A DNA stretch of 12,783 nt from CAYLZN01 sp964387935 (GCA_964387935.1 CAYLZN010000146.1:1-12783), one strand, 5' to 3'. Shown: positions 1 through 6,116, counted from the stretch's first letter. The notes: generated by a model from the letters alone, not told the origin. Translations and numbers: made by a program.

Positions 1-46
1 CCCCCCCCCACCACCACTCTTTCCCTACACGACGCTCTTCCGATCT
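1..46 (+). other. Illumina adapter and C-rich run (assembly artefact)
   Basis: Positions 15-46 match the last 32 bases of the Illumina TruSeq Read 1 adapter, ending in GCTCTTCCGATCT. The preceding bases 1-14 are almost pure C. Read on the minus strand, this is insert, then adapter read-through, then a G-rich tail, which is what two-colour Illumina instruments give when a read runs off a short fragment. The match is direct; the poly-G explanation is inference. Genuine genome sequence starts at 47, and nothing in 1-46 should be annotated as biology. Confidence 0.97.
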
Positions 47-127
47 GAACGGCATGCCCGGCACAGCTGGCAGCACGAGACCGACGAGACCCGCCATCAC
101 GAGCAGCGCGCCGAGCAGGGTCAACAT
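47..127 (-). CDS. DUF456-type membrane protein, N-terminal fragment (truncated by contig end)
   Basis: The minus strand from the ATG at 127 reads 27 codons to the adapter junction. The peptide begins MLTLLGALLVMAGLVGLVLP and continues AVPGMPF. It is a hydrophobic helix ending in a Leu-Pro-Ala-x-Pro-Gly motif, which is characteristic of the start of DUF456 family membrane proteins (normally about 150-170 residues, function unknown). An in-frame stop at 166-164 and no alternative start codon between it and 127 fix the start. A -10-like TATAGT lies 10 nt upstream and there is no Shine-Dalgarno sequence. The rest of the gene lies beyond the contig end. The family call rests on a short fragment. 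Confidence 0.7.
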
Positions 128-137
128 GGCGGCGACT

Positions 138-167
138 ACTATAGGTCGAGACGTCGAGTCCGGTCAC
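138..167 (-). promoter_or_regulatory. Predicted promoter of the DUF456 gene
   Basis: Read on the minus strand, GTGACC (167-162) and TATAGT (143-138) are separated by 18 nt; they match the sigma-70 consensus boxes at 4 of 6 and 5 of 6 positions. The predicted transcription start is near 131, only about 4 nt before the ATG, implying an almost leaderless mRNA. Confidence 0.4.
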
Positions 168-447
168 GACGTGTCGGTTCTGCGGCAGGCACGGCGACTC
201 TACGACGCGACGTGCGCATCGCATCGAGTTGTCGGCCGCAGACGCGACTTCGCCGCGCAGAACGGCCCTGGAGCGAACACCAAAAATTCTGGTTCGCAAA
301 GCACTGTTGTGCTCTACACTTGCGACCGACAAACCCACTCAGTTGGGCTCACAGCGACAGTGGCTGATGGACCGACTGGAGGGCATTGGCGCAAGACTTG
401 CCTTCCCCTGTTCCGGATTCTCTCGGGCACGGGCCCAGGAGGCGCGC
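168..447. other. Non-coding stretch, no gene recognised
   Basis: The forward frame is open from an ATG at 229 through the small gene at 448. The residues encoded before 448 have no recognisable domain, and the Shine-Dalgarno sequence points to 448 as the true start. A weak hairpin (AGCAC, 4-nt loop, GTGCT) lies at 300-313 but has no T-run. No convincing forward promoter, RNA gene or repeat is visible. The stretch presumably holds the promoter and leader of the 448 gene. Confidence 0.5.
437..442 (+). promoter_or_regulatory. Shine-Dalgarno sequence (AGGAGG) that sets the GTG start at 448
   Basis: AGGAGG ends 5 nt before GTG 448. It is a full anti-Shine-Dalgarno match at normal spacing and outweighs the longer ATG start at 229. 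Confidence 0.6.
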
Positions 448-693
448 GTGACGCTGGTGCTCCAATCGACGGAGATCTGGATGCTCAGGTGCGGTGACGA
501 CGCAGTCCGATGCGTCGCGTCGCCTCACCCGATGGGCGTCGAGGTCTGTTATCTGATCAACCGTCAGCCTCTCATCTCGCGCGTACTCTCCGACTGGTCC
601 GATGTCGTCGGCGTGGCCGACGCCTGGCGTGAGCGCCTCGAATCCCAGGGGTGGATCCCCTCTGCGGCCGCTCGCGCCGCCGTACGTCACTGA
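448..693 (+). CDS. Small hypothetical protein (81 aa)
   Basis: From GTG 448 the product is 81 residues, beginning MTLVLQSTEIWMLRCGDDAV. I do not recognise a named family. The body alternates short strands (IWMLRCG, AVRCVASP, VEVCYLINRQPLISRVL) and then has a helix ending AWRERLESQGWIP. Small unknown proteins with a 'Trp...Gly-Trp' tail like this are common in Proteobacteria and Acidobacteria; that resemblance is from memory and is weak. It has no signal peptide or membrane segment, so it is probably cytoplasmic. Its stop lies 46 nt before the next forward gene. The strong Shine-Dalgarno sequence and coherent C-terminal half favour a real gene, but a chance ORF in GC-rich DNA cannot be excluded. 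Confidence 0.55.
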   Translation: MTLVLQSTEIWMLRCGDDAVRCVASPHPMGVEVCYLINRQPLISRVLSDWSDVVGVADAWRERLESQGWIPSAAARAAVRH

Positions 694-724
694 TCCCCAC
701 CTCCTGCGGCCCGCCCACGGGGCG

Positions 725-733
725 TGCTATCGT
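725..733 (+). promoter_or_regulatory. Extended -10 promoter element of the DUF6941-like gene
   Basis: TGC followed by TATCGT (728-733) fits an extended -10 element; no good -35 box is seen at 17-18 nt spacing. The predicted start of transcription falls at about 740, the A of the ATG, so the mRNA would be leaderless. No Shine-Dalgarno sequence precedes the ATG, which is consistent. Confidence 0.4.
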
Positions 734-739
734 CCGCCC

Positions 740-1165
740 ATGTCCTCCAACGCGGCTGGTCCCTGGGTCACCATGGCGGTGTTGTGCCAGAAGGTGGAAC
801 CCAAACCCGACGGCACCGTGGACGTCCTCGGCATCGTGGATGGCGTGGTCGTCGAGCCCGATCAACCCGATCCCCTGGGGCTCAGACCCGCCGCGCACCT
901 CTCAATGACGGCGCTGGTCAGTGTCAGAGCCGGCGACGCGCGAGGGCATCACGTGCTCGCCCTGCAGTCCGCCTATCCGAAGGGGGGGCCCGGTCCCGGT
1001 CTCCAGAGGACGATCGAGTTCTCCGATGAGGTCCCTGCCGCGACCCTCGTCGTGCCGGTCGACCTCGACATCCATGAACCCGGCGTCTATGCCTTCGACG
1101 TGCTCTACGACGGCGCGCGATTGACCCGCATGGCCCTGTGGGTCAGCTACGCGCCGCCTTCGTAG
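740..1165 (+). CDS. DUF6941-like protein (141 aa)
   Basis: The product starts MSSNAAGPWVTMAVLCQKVE. It has the layout of DUF6941 proteins: an initial strand with AVLCQKVE, then 'DGTVDVLGIVDGVVV', a mid segment of beta strands (ALVSVRAGDARGHHVLALQS), and a C-terminal 'EPGVYAFDVLYDG...MALWVSY'. This resembles a small beta-sandwich of about 130-150 residues, and the length agrees. The family's function is unknown, and the assignment is by remembered pattern. There is no signal peptide. ATG 740 is chosen because the -10-like element sits just upstream and the longer frame from 602 adds unrelated residues; ATG 773 is a less likely alternative. The last 19 nt overlap the 3' end of dut on the other strand. 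Confidence 0.82.
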   Translation: MSSNAAGPWVTMAVLCQKVEPKPDGTVDVLGIVDGVVVEPDQPDPLGLRPAAHLSMTALVSVRAGDARGHHVLALQSAYPKGGPGPGLQRTIEFSDEVPAATLVVPVDLDIHEPGVYAFDVLYDGARLTRMALWVSYAPPS

Positions 1166-1596
1166 CCCCCGGTCGAACCGAACCCGCCGCGGGACGGTGC
1201 GGTGGCGGCGGCGATCGGGTCCCACTCCGCGCGGGCAATCCTGACGAACAGACCCTGTGCAATCCGCTCGCCCCGCTCGATGCGGACGGCCTCGGCCGAG
1301 AAGTTGTAGACCTCGACTTTGATCTCATCGTCGGGCCCCCGATAGTCCGCGTCGATCAGGCCCACGCCGTTCGCCACCATGAGCCGTTTCTTCAGAGGCA
1401 GGCTGCTGCGCGCGAGGATCAGCAGTCCGTGGTCACTGGGAACCTCGACCACGAGGCCGGTCGGGACCAGGCTGACGCTGCCTGGAGGCACGACGACCGG
1501 CTCCCGCGCCGCCAGGTCGAATGCCGCGGCGTCCGCCGAGTGGTACGCCGGCAGCGCCACGGCGTCATCGAGCCGCCTGATCCGGATCTTCGTCAT
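1147..1596 (-). CDS. dut: Deoxyuridine 5'-triphosphate nucleotidohydrolase (dUTPase, trimeric type)
   Basis: This enzyme hydrolyses dUTP to dUMP and pyrophosphate, which keeps uracil out of DNA and supplies dUMP for dTMP synthesis. The 149-residue length is normal for the homotrimeric family. All five family motifs are present in order: AFDLAA (25-30), RSSL after PSDHGLLILA (63-66), GLIDADYRG (79-87, with D82 the likely catalytic aspartate), RIAQGLF (111-117) and the glycine-rich RGGFGSTG (136-143), which closes over the substrate. Motif 1 has Ala-Phe where Gly-Tyr is common, and 'PDD' lengthens the loop after motif 3. The start at 1596 has GGGAG 7 nt upstream, inside the 3' end of the asparaginase gene 4 nt away, so the two are probably co-transcribed. 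Confidence 0.96.
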   Translation of the reverse strand: MTKIRIRRLDDAVALPAYHSADAAAFDLAAREPVVVPPGSVSLVPTGLVVEVPSDHGLLILARSSLPLKKRLMVANGVGLIDADYRGPDDEIKVEVYNFSAEAVRIERGERIAQGLFVRIARAEWDPIAAATAPSRGGFGSTGGYEGGA

Positions 1597-1600
1597 CGCG

Positions 1601-2728
1601 TCACTCCCGGCCGTCCTCGGGCGAGCCCTCGAGCATGGCGACCGTCTCCAGGATCTCCGGACCGTGCTCCGTACACACCGCATACCGCGAGGCATAGAGC
1701 GACACCCCCGCGTGCTCGCCTCGCGTGTTGACCACGTAGAAATCCACGTTGAAGGCCGGCAGCCCGCGCGCGTTGAGCAGGTGGCGCTGGACCGTGTTGG
1801 CCCGGATCCGCCTGAGGGCCTCGATTCCCGCGTCGCGGGGCGAGAGCCCCTGTCGCATCTTCTCGACGACGAGGAACGAACACAGGCCATAGAGGTTGGC
1901 CTCGCCGCGGCCGGTCGAGCCGGCGGCCCCCACTTCGTTGTCGACGTACAACCCGGCACCGAGGATCGGAGAATCGCCCACGCGGCCCGGGATCTTCCAG
2001 GCCATCCCGCTGGTCGTCGTGACGCTGGCGATGTCGCCGGTCGGACCGACGCCGCTGCAGTGGATGGTGCCGTACACGTGCGCGCGGTCGAGCAACCCCT
2101 CGCGGATCATGGCCTGCAGGGCGCGTCGCCCGGCATCGGCACGGGCCTTCGGGTCGGGGAACCGGGCCGGGTCGGTACGACGGCGCCACTCGAGCCACAA
2201 CTGCCGAGACCGTGGGGTGTTCAGGTCGGACTCGATCGGGAAGCCCATCTGTCGGGCGAATGCCTGGGCATCCTGCCCGACGAGCAGGTGATGATCCGTC
2301 ACCTCCAGCACGCTTTTTGCAACGAGAGATGGCGTGCGAACGCCTTCGAGGCAGGCCACGCCTCCGGCCCGCTTGGTCGGCCCGTGCATGCACGAGGCAT
2401 CGAGCTGCACGACGCCGTCGCCGTTCGGCAGGCCGCCGTATCCGACGCTCGTCTCCTCAGGATCCAGTTCGACGATGTTGACGCCCGCGAGAAGGGCGTC
2501 GAGCACGTCGTCGCCCCTCGTGACCAGGGCGAACGCTTTCTCGACACAGGTGACGGCGCCGCCGTTCTTGAACCGGTGGCCATTTGCCGATGACACGAGA
2601 ACCGGCTTGACCCGACGGGAGGAGTGGACGGCCGGCGCCTGGCCTGCCACGGGTCTGGGCGCGACGGACGCGGCTCCGACGACGGCGCCAGCCTTGATGA
2701 ATGCCCGACGAGTGACGCGTGTGCCCAT
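1601..2728 (-). CDS. Tat-exported N(4)-(beta-N-acetylglucosaminyl)-L-asparaginase / isoaspartyl peptidase family (Ntn hydrolase)
   Basis: The 375-residue product belongs to the glycosylasparaginase (asparaginase 2) family of self-cleaving N-terminal-nucleophile hydrolases. The core at 219-276 contains YGTIHCSGV, TTTSGMAWK, GRVGDSPILGAG and STGRGE. By family analogy the chain cleaves itself before Thr221, which becomes the nucleophile. The N-terminus has a twin-arginine motif (TRRAFIK, 6-12), a hydrophobic stretch and an Ala-rich cleavage region near AGQA (28-31), so it is probably exported folded through Tat. Relatives release aspartate from GlcNAc-Asn or isoaspartyl peptides; the exact substrate here is not determined. 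The start at 2728 has GGAGG (2738-2734) 5 nt upstream, and dut follows after 4 nt. A -10-like TACACT lies at 2789-2784 (-) without a clear -35 box. Confidence 0.94.
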   Translation of the reverse strand: MGTRVTRRAFIKAGAVVGAASVAPRPVAGQAPAVHSSRRVKPVLVSSANGHRFKNGGAVTCVEKAFALVTRGDDVLDALLAGVNIVELDPEETSVGYGGLPNGDGVVQLDASCMHGPTKRAGGVACLEGVRTPSLVAKSVLEVTDHHLLVGQDAQAFARQMGFPIESDLNTPRSRQLWLEWRRRTDPARFPDPKARADAGRRALQAMIREGLLDRAHVYGTIHCSGVGPTGDIASVTTTSGMAWKIPGRVGDSPILGAGLYVDNEVGAAGSTGRGEANLYGLCSFLVVEKMRQGLSPRDAGIEALRRIRANTVQRHLLNARGLPAFNVDFYVVNTRGEHAGVSLYASRYAVCTEHGPEILETVAMLEGSPEDGRE

Positions 2729-2825
2729 GACCGCCTCCGGCGCTTTCCAGGGGACCGAGACTGCTCGGCACGAGAAGGCGCGTAGTGTATCTCACAGGCG
2801 CCACGGCCGGGCTGGTTCCGGATCG

Positions 2826-2855
2826 TTGACGGGCCCGTTGCCTGGCGACTACCAT
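2826..2855 (+). promoter_or_regulatory. Predicted sigma-70 promoter of glgP
   Basis: TTGACG (2826-2831) and TACCAT (2850-2855) are 18 nt apart. Predicted transcription starts near 2861-2862. That is about 6 nt before the ATG at 2867 and about 56 nt before the ATG at 2918; neither start has a Shine-Dalgarno sequence. Confidence 0.5.
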
Positions 2856-2917
2856 CCCCCGTCTGCATGTCACTGGCCGCGCACGCCGCGGCAGTCAGTC
2901 CGGGTTCGATACCACCC

Positions 2918-5074
2918 ATGACCCCAAACGCCGACATCCCGACCCTGCCCGCCCGCATCAATCGACTCGGTGAACTCGCCCAGGACCTCTGGTGGACCTG
3001 GCATCGTGACGCCCGATCGGTGTTCCGGCGTCTCGATTACCCGCTGTGGCGCTCGACGGCTCACAACCCCGTCCGCATGCTGCGGTTGCTCGACGCGGAG
3101 CGGCTCGAGAAGGTGGCGGCCGATCCGGCGTTCGTGAAGCTCTATGACACCGCGCTCGCCAAGCTGGATGCCGCCCGGGCGGCCACTCACACCTGGTGGG
3201 CCCGGCACCACGGCGAGAGCATCGGACACCACTGCATTGCGTATTTCTCGGCCGAGTTCGCGCTGCATCAGTCGCTGCCGATCTACGCCGGCGGCCTGGG
3301 GGTCCTCGCCGGGGACCACTGCAAGGAGGCCGGGGACCTCGGTCTGCCGCTGGTGGGCGTCGGGTTCATGTACCCGCAGGGCTACTTCCATCAGACCGTG
3401 TCGCCCGAGGGCTGGCAGCAGGAGATCTACGAGAAGCTCGACTGGCAGGACACCCCCATTGAACCGGCCACCACGCCGGACGGGAAGGACTGCATCATCG
3501 CGGTGCCGCTCGGCAACCGCACGGTACTGGTCTCGGTGTGGCGCGTGCGCCTGGGCCGGGCGAAGCTCTACCTGCTCGACACGGACCTCGAGGAGAACGC
3601 GCCATGGGATCGTGAGCTGTCGGCGCGGCTCTACGGCGGGGATCGCGAAACGCGCCTGCAGCAGGAGATCATCCTCGGCGTCGGGGGAGTCCGCGCCCTG
3701 CGTGCCCTGGGATCGGACCCCGCGGTGTGGCATCTCAACGAGGGCCATGCGGCCTTCGTCGTGTTGCAGCGGATCCGCGAGGCGATCGAACACGGTCAGC
3801 CCTTCGATGAAGCGCTGGAAGAAGTCCGTCGGACGACGGTGTTCACGACCCACACGCCGGTGCCCGCTGGACACGACGCGTTTCCCTTCCACCTGGTCGA
3901 GAAGCACCTGGCGGGCTGCTGGGGCAGTCTCGGCGATCAACGGGAGGAATTCCTGGCCCTTGGCGGGTACGACAACGGGCACGGCACGATGTTCAACATG
4001 ACGGCGCTGGCCCTGCGGACGTCGCGCCGCGCCAATGCCGTGAGCCGCCTGCACCGGGACGTGACGTGTCAGATGTGGGCCCCGATGTGGCCGGACACGC
4101 CCGTGGACAAGTGCCCGGTGGACTACGTGACCAACGGGGTGCACATCGCCACGTGGATGTCCACGGATCTCGCCAGGCTGCTCGATCGCCACCTGCCGGC
4201 GGACTGGCGCGAGCGCCACGACGACCCGTCGGTATGGGACGCCGTGCTCGACATCCCGGACGACGAGATGTGGCACGCGCGCCGTGCCTTGCGCGAGTAT
4301 CTGTTCCGCTTCATCCGCGAGCGGATGCGCCTGCGCTGGTCCAACGAGAACGTCACGCCCCCGCGCGTCGTCGCCGGCGGAACCCTGCTGGATCCCGGCG
4401 CGCTCACCATCGGGTTCGCGCGCCGGTTCACGGGCTACAAGCGTCCCGAGCTGATCTTCCACGATCCCCAGCGTCTCGCCCGGATCATGAACGAGCTGCG
4501 CCGGCCCGTACAGCTCGTGTTCGCCGGCAAGGCCCACCCCGCCGACGACAGCGGCAAGCATGCGCTGCAGGGCGTGTATCGCCGCGCCATCGACCCGACC
4601 TTCGGCGGGCGCGTCGCCTTCGTCGACGACTACGATCTCCACGTCGCGCACTTCCTCGTGCAGGGGTGTGACATCTGGCTGAACAACCCCCGCAAACCGC
4701 TCGAGGCGAGCGGCACGAGCGGCATGAAGGCGGCCTGCAACGGCACGCTGCACCTGAGCATCGGCGACGGCTGGTGGGCTGAGGGGTTCAACGCGAAGAA
4801 CGGCTGGCTGATCGACCCTGGCGTGCAGCACGACGACCCGGCGCGTCAGGATGCGGCCGACGCGGACGCGCTGTACAGCCTGCTCGAAAACGAGATCGTC
4901 CCGATGTTCTACGCGCGCGACGAGCAGGACGTGCCCCACGAGTGGGTGGCCCGCGTGAAGGAAGCGGTGCGCTCGGTCACCCCGCGGTTCAGCACCCGAC
5001 GCATGGTCAAGGAGTACGCGGAGCGCATGTACGCGCCCGCGCTCCGGCAGGAGGCCGTCGGTACCTCGAAGTAA
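2918..5074 (+). CDS. glgP: Alpha-glucan (glycogen/maltodextrin) phosphorylase, GT35
   Basis: This PLP-dependent enzyme removes terminal glucose from alpha-1,4-glucans with phosphate, giving glucose-1-phosphate in the cytoplasm. The product (718 residues) is of the 'alpha-glucan family phosphorylase' type (TIGR02094). It opens with an N-terminal DUF3417-like segment (IPTLPARINRLGELAQDLWW), followed by YFSAEFALHQSLPIYAGGLG from residue 109, WHLNEGHAAF from 271, FARRFTGYKR from 500 (phosphate and glucan site), and the phosphorylase signature EASGTSGMKAACNG, whose Lys604 should hold the PLP cofactor. An upstream in-frame ATG at 2867 would add 17 residues, and the promoter position would make that form nearly leaderless. 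I chose 2918 because homology begins there, but this is uncertain. No other glycogen genes are adjacent. Confidence 0.96.
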   Translation: MTPNADIPTLPARINRLGELAQDLWWTWHRDARSVFRRLDYPLWRSTAHNPVRMLRLLDAERLEKVAADPAFVKLYDTALAKLDAARAATHTWWARHHGESIGHHCIAYFSAEFALHQSLPIYAGGLGVLAGDHCKEAGDLGLPLVGVGFMYPQGYFHQTVSPEGWQQEIYEKLDWQDTPIEPATTPDGKDCIIAVPLGNRTVLVSVWRVRLGRAKLYLLDTDLEENAPWDRELSARLYGGDRETRLQQEIILGVGGVRALRALGSDPAVWHLNEGHAAFVVLQRIREAIEHGQPFDEALEEVRRTTVFTTHTPVPAGHDAFPFHLVEKHLAGCWGSLGDQREEFLALGGYDNGHGTMFNMTALALRTSRRANAVSRLHRDVTCQMWAPMWPDTPVDKCPVDYVTNGVHIATWMSTDLARLLDRHLPADWRERHDDPSVWDAVLDIPDDEMWHARRALREYLFRFIRERMRLRWSNENVTPPRVVAGGTLLDPGALTIGFARRFTGYKRPELIFHDPQRLARIMNELRRPVQLVFAGKAHPADDSGKHALQGVYRRAIDPTFGGRVAFVDDYDLHVAHFLVQGCDIWLNNPRKPLEASGTSGMKAACNGTLHLSIGDGWWAEGFNAKNGWLIDPGVQHDDPARQDAADADALYSLLENEIVPMFYARDEQDVPHEWVARVKEAVRSVTPRFSTRRMVKEYAERMYAPALRQEAVGTSK

Positions 5075-5091
5075 GGACGGCGGGCGCCACC

Positions 5092-5112
5092 AGGCCCCAC
5101 TGGCTCGGGCCT
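5092..5112 (+). terminator. Weak possible terminator after glgP
   Basis: AGGCCC (5092-5097) and GGGCCT (5107-5112) can form a 6-bp stem with a 9-nt loop. The following TTGCTTGT is only moderately T-rich, and the downstream promoter begins at once. This is a weak candidate. Confidence 0.25.
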
Positions 5113-5115
5113 TGC

Positions 5116-5144
5116 TTGTCCCGACGACGGGACGAGACTACAAT
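5116..5144 (+). promoter_or_regulatory. Predicted sigma-70 promoter of the zinc-ribbon gene (leaderless)
   Basis: TTGTCC (5116-5121), a 17-nt spacer and TACAAT (5139-5144) form a good promoter. The expected transcription start is about 5151-5152, the A of the ATG at 5152, and no Shine-Dalgarno sequence is present, so translation is probably leaderless. Confidence 0.6.
5118..5133. repeat. Perfect inverted repeat in the promoter spacer (candidate operator)
   Basis: GTCCCG (5118-5123), 4 nt, CGGGAC (5128-5133). The arms are perfect complements. The left arm overlaps the -35 box and the right arm ends 5 nt before the -10 box, so a protein dimer bound here would block RNA polymerase. It could also arise by chance in GC-rich DNA. 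Confidence 0.4.
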
Positions 5145-5151
5145 CCGGCCA

Positions 5152-5610
5152 ATGTCACGACGCGCCGCCACCCAGACCCGGTGCCCGCTTTGCGGGGCGA
5201 AGGAGATCTCGGAGCCCCGGGGGGACGAACGCTACTGCCGGGACTGCTGGGACAAGAAGATCGCCGTCGAGGAGATCGTCGCGCGCGAGTTCGCGCTGAA
5301 GCGCTACATCCGGGCGCACAGCGCCGAGAAATACCTCATCTACCACTCCACGATCAAACGTCCGGTCGGCCAGTTGATCGTCGTCGATGACGGGTACGAT
5401 CTGTTCCTCACGATGGTGCTCTACCCCACCTTCGCGTGGGATGATCCCGCCTACCATCTCGACGGCGACCCCGAGGGCCGGACCTTCGCCGAGTTGCTCG
5501 TGGACGTGGTCGCCGCCGAGGTGATCGAGCCCTGGGGCGGCGGCAAGTGGCATCTCGAGATCTTCCGCGCCACGGGCGCGGAGCCGGAGGACTGGAACGG
5601 GGAGATGTAG
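5152..5610 (+). CDS. Zinc-ribbon protein of unknown function (152 aa)
   Basis: The product starts MSRRAATQTRCPLCGAKEIS. Cys11, Cys14, Cys29 and Cys32 form a CxxC-x14-CxxC zinc ribbon. After a basic helical stretch (DKKIAVEEIVAREFALKRYI), the remaining 95 or so residues are acidic and mixed alpha/beta, with LIYHSTIKRPVGQLIVVDD, LYPTFAWDDPAYHLDGDP and a C-terminal 'EPWGGGKWHLEIFRATG'. I recognise no catalytic motif and do not assign a function; a nucleic-acid or protein-binding role for the ribbon is only a family-level guess. There is no signal peptide, so it is probably cytoplasmic. The start at 5152 is set by the promoter ending just before it and by the Cys pair lying 10 residues in; the longer open frame upstream overlaps glgP and is not coding. 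Confidence 0.85.
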   Translation: MSRRAATQTRCPLCGAKEISEPRGDERYCRDCWDKKIAVEEIVAREFALKRYIRAHSAEKYLIYHSTIKRPVGQLIVVDDGYDLFLTMVLYPTFAWDDPAYHLDGDPEGRTFAELLVDVVAAEVIEPWGGGKWHLEIFRATGAEPEDWNGEM

Positions 5611-5622
5611 TGGTCCTATAAT
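5593..5622 (+). promoter_or_regulatory. Predicted promoter of the FxLYD-like gene
   Basis: A consensus TATAAT (5617-5622) lies 18 nt after a poor -35 box (TGGAAC, 5593-5598). The predicted leader is about 47 nt and ends with a strong Shine-Dalgarno sequence, GGAGGAGG (5660-5667), 8 nt before ATG 5676. The promoter overlaps the 3' end of the zinc-ribbon gene, so this gene probably has its own transcript. Confidence 0.5.
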
Positions 5623-5675
5623 CCCCGCGACGGCAGTTCTGGAACCCGGCAGCATCCCCGGAGGAGGACAGTCCG

Positions 5676-6116
5676 ATGACACCGAGAGCACTCGCCACCG
5701 CGGTCGCCGCGGGTTTGTGGATGAGCGTGGCTGGCGGAGCCCTGACGTTTGCCCAGACCGCAGCGCCGCCGCCGGCCGCACCGAAAAAATTCGTCCAACC
5801 CGTCAGGGGCGTCGCCGAAATCGGGTACCTCGCCCCGCAAGTCAAGGTGGCGGGGAACGAAGTCGTCACGACCATGAAGATCAAGAACCTGTCGCTCGGC
5901 GCGATCGCGGGCCTCCGAGTGGACGAGTTCTGGTACGACAAGGCCGGCAACATGCTCCCCGGCGATTCCAAGCGGGTCAGGCAACCCATCAACCCCGGCG
6001 AGGTCGTCACCGTGGAGCTGAGGACGCCGAAGAACCCGAAGATGGACCGGAACAGCTATCAGTTCTCCCACGCGAACGGGACGGTCAAGCCGAAGATCCT
6101 CAAGAAGCTCGACTGA
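5676..6116 (+). CDS. Secreted FxLYD-domain-like protein (146 aa)
   Basis: Residues 1-29 form a signal peptide: basic start, hydrophobic core, and Ala-rich cleavage region around TFAQTA. A Pro/Ala-rich linker (30-36) follows. The rest looks like a single small beta-sandwich of the FxLYD type: EVVTTMKIKNLS (62-73), the hallmark VDEFWYDKAGNML (82-94) and PINPGEVVTVEL (104-115). Such domains are found in secreted or surface proteins and resemble the DUF3426/Tir-chaperone-like immunoglobulin folds; a ligand is not known. The C-terminus is lysine-rich (VKPKILKKLD). No lipobox cysteine is present, so it is predicted to be periplasmic or secreted, not a lipoprotein. The start is fixed by the Shine-Dalgarno sequence. 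Its last 17 nt overlap the 3' end of the opposing membrane protein gene. Confidence 0.83.
   Translation: MTPRALATAVAAGLWMSVAGGALTFAQTAAPPPAAPKKFVQPVRGVAEIGYLAPQVKVAGNEVVTTMKIKNLSLGAIAGLRVDEFWYDKAGNMLPGDSKRVRQPINPGEVVTVELRTPKNPKMDRNSYQFSHANGTVKPKILKKLD

Noticed and set aside
300..313. A small hairpin (AGCAC, loop TGTT, GTGCT)
   Set aside because: The stem is only 5 bp with no T-run or conserved context, so it cannot be called a terminator or regulatory RNA.
54..497. A 147-codon forward open frame at the left end
   Set aside because: The minus strand at 47-127 encodes a recognisable membrane-protein start. The forward frame also runs into the better-supported gene at 448 and shows no family features.
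1379..2593. A 404-codon forward open frame opposite dut and the asparaginase gene
   Set aside because: It overlaps two well-supported minus-strand genes and has no recognisable motif.
2870..4939. A 689-codon open frame on the minus strand opposite glgP
   Set aside because: It lies wholly antisense to a gene with unambiguous phosphorylase motifs. Its product is His/Arg/Val-rich with no domain, as expected of a shadow frame in high-GC DNA.
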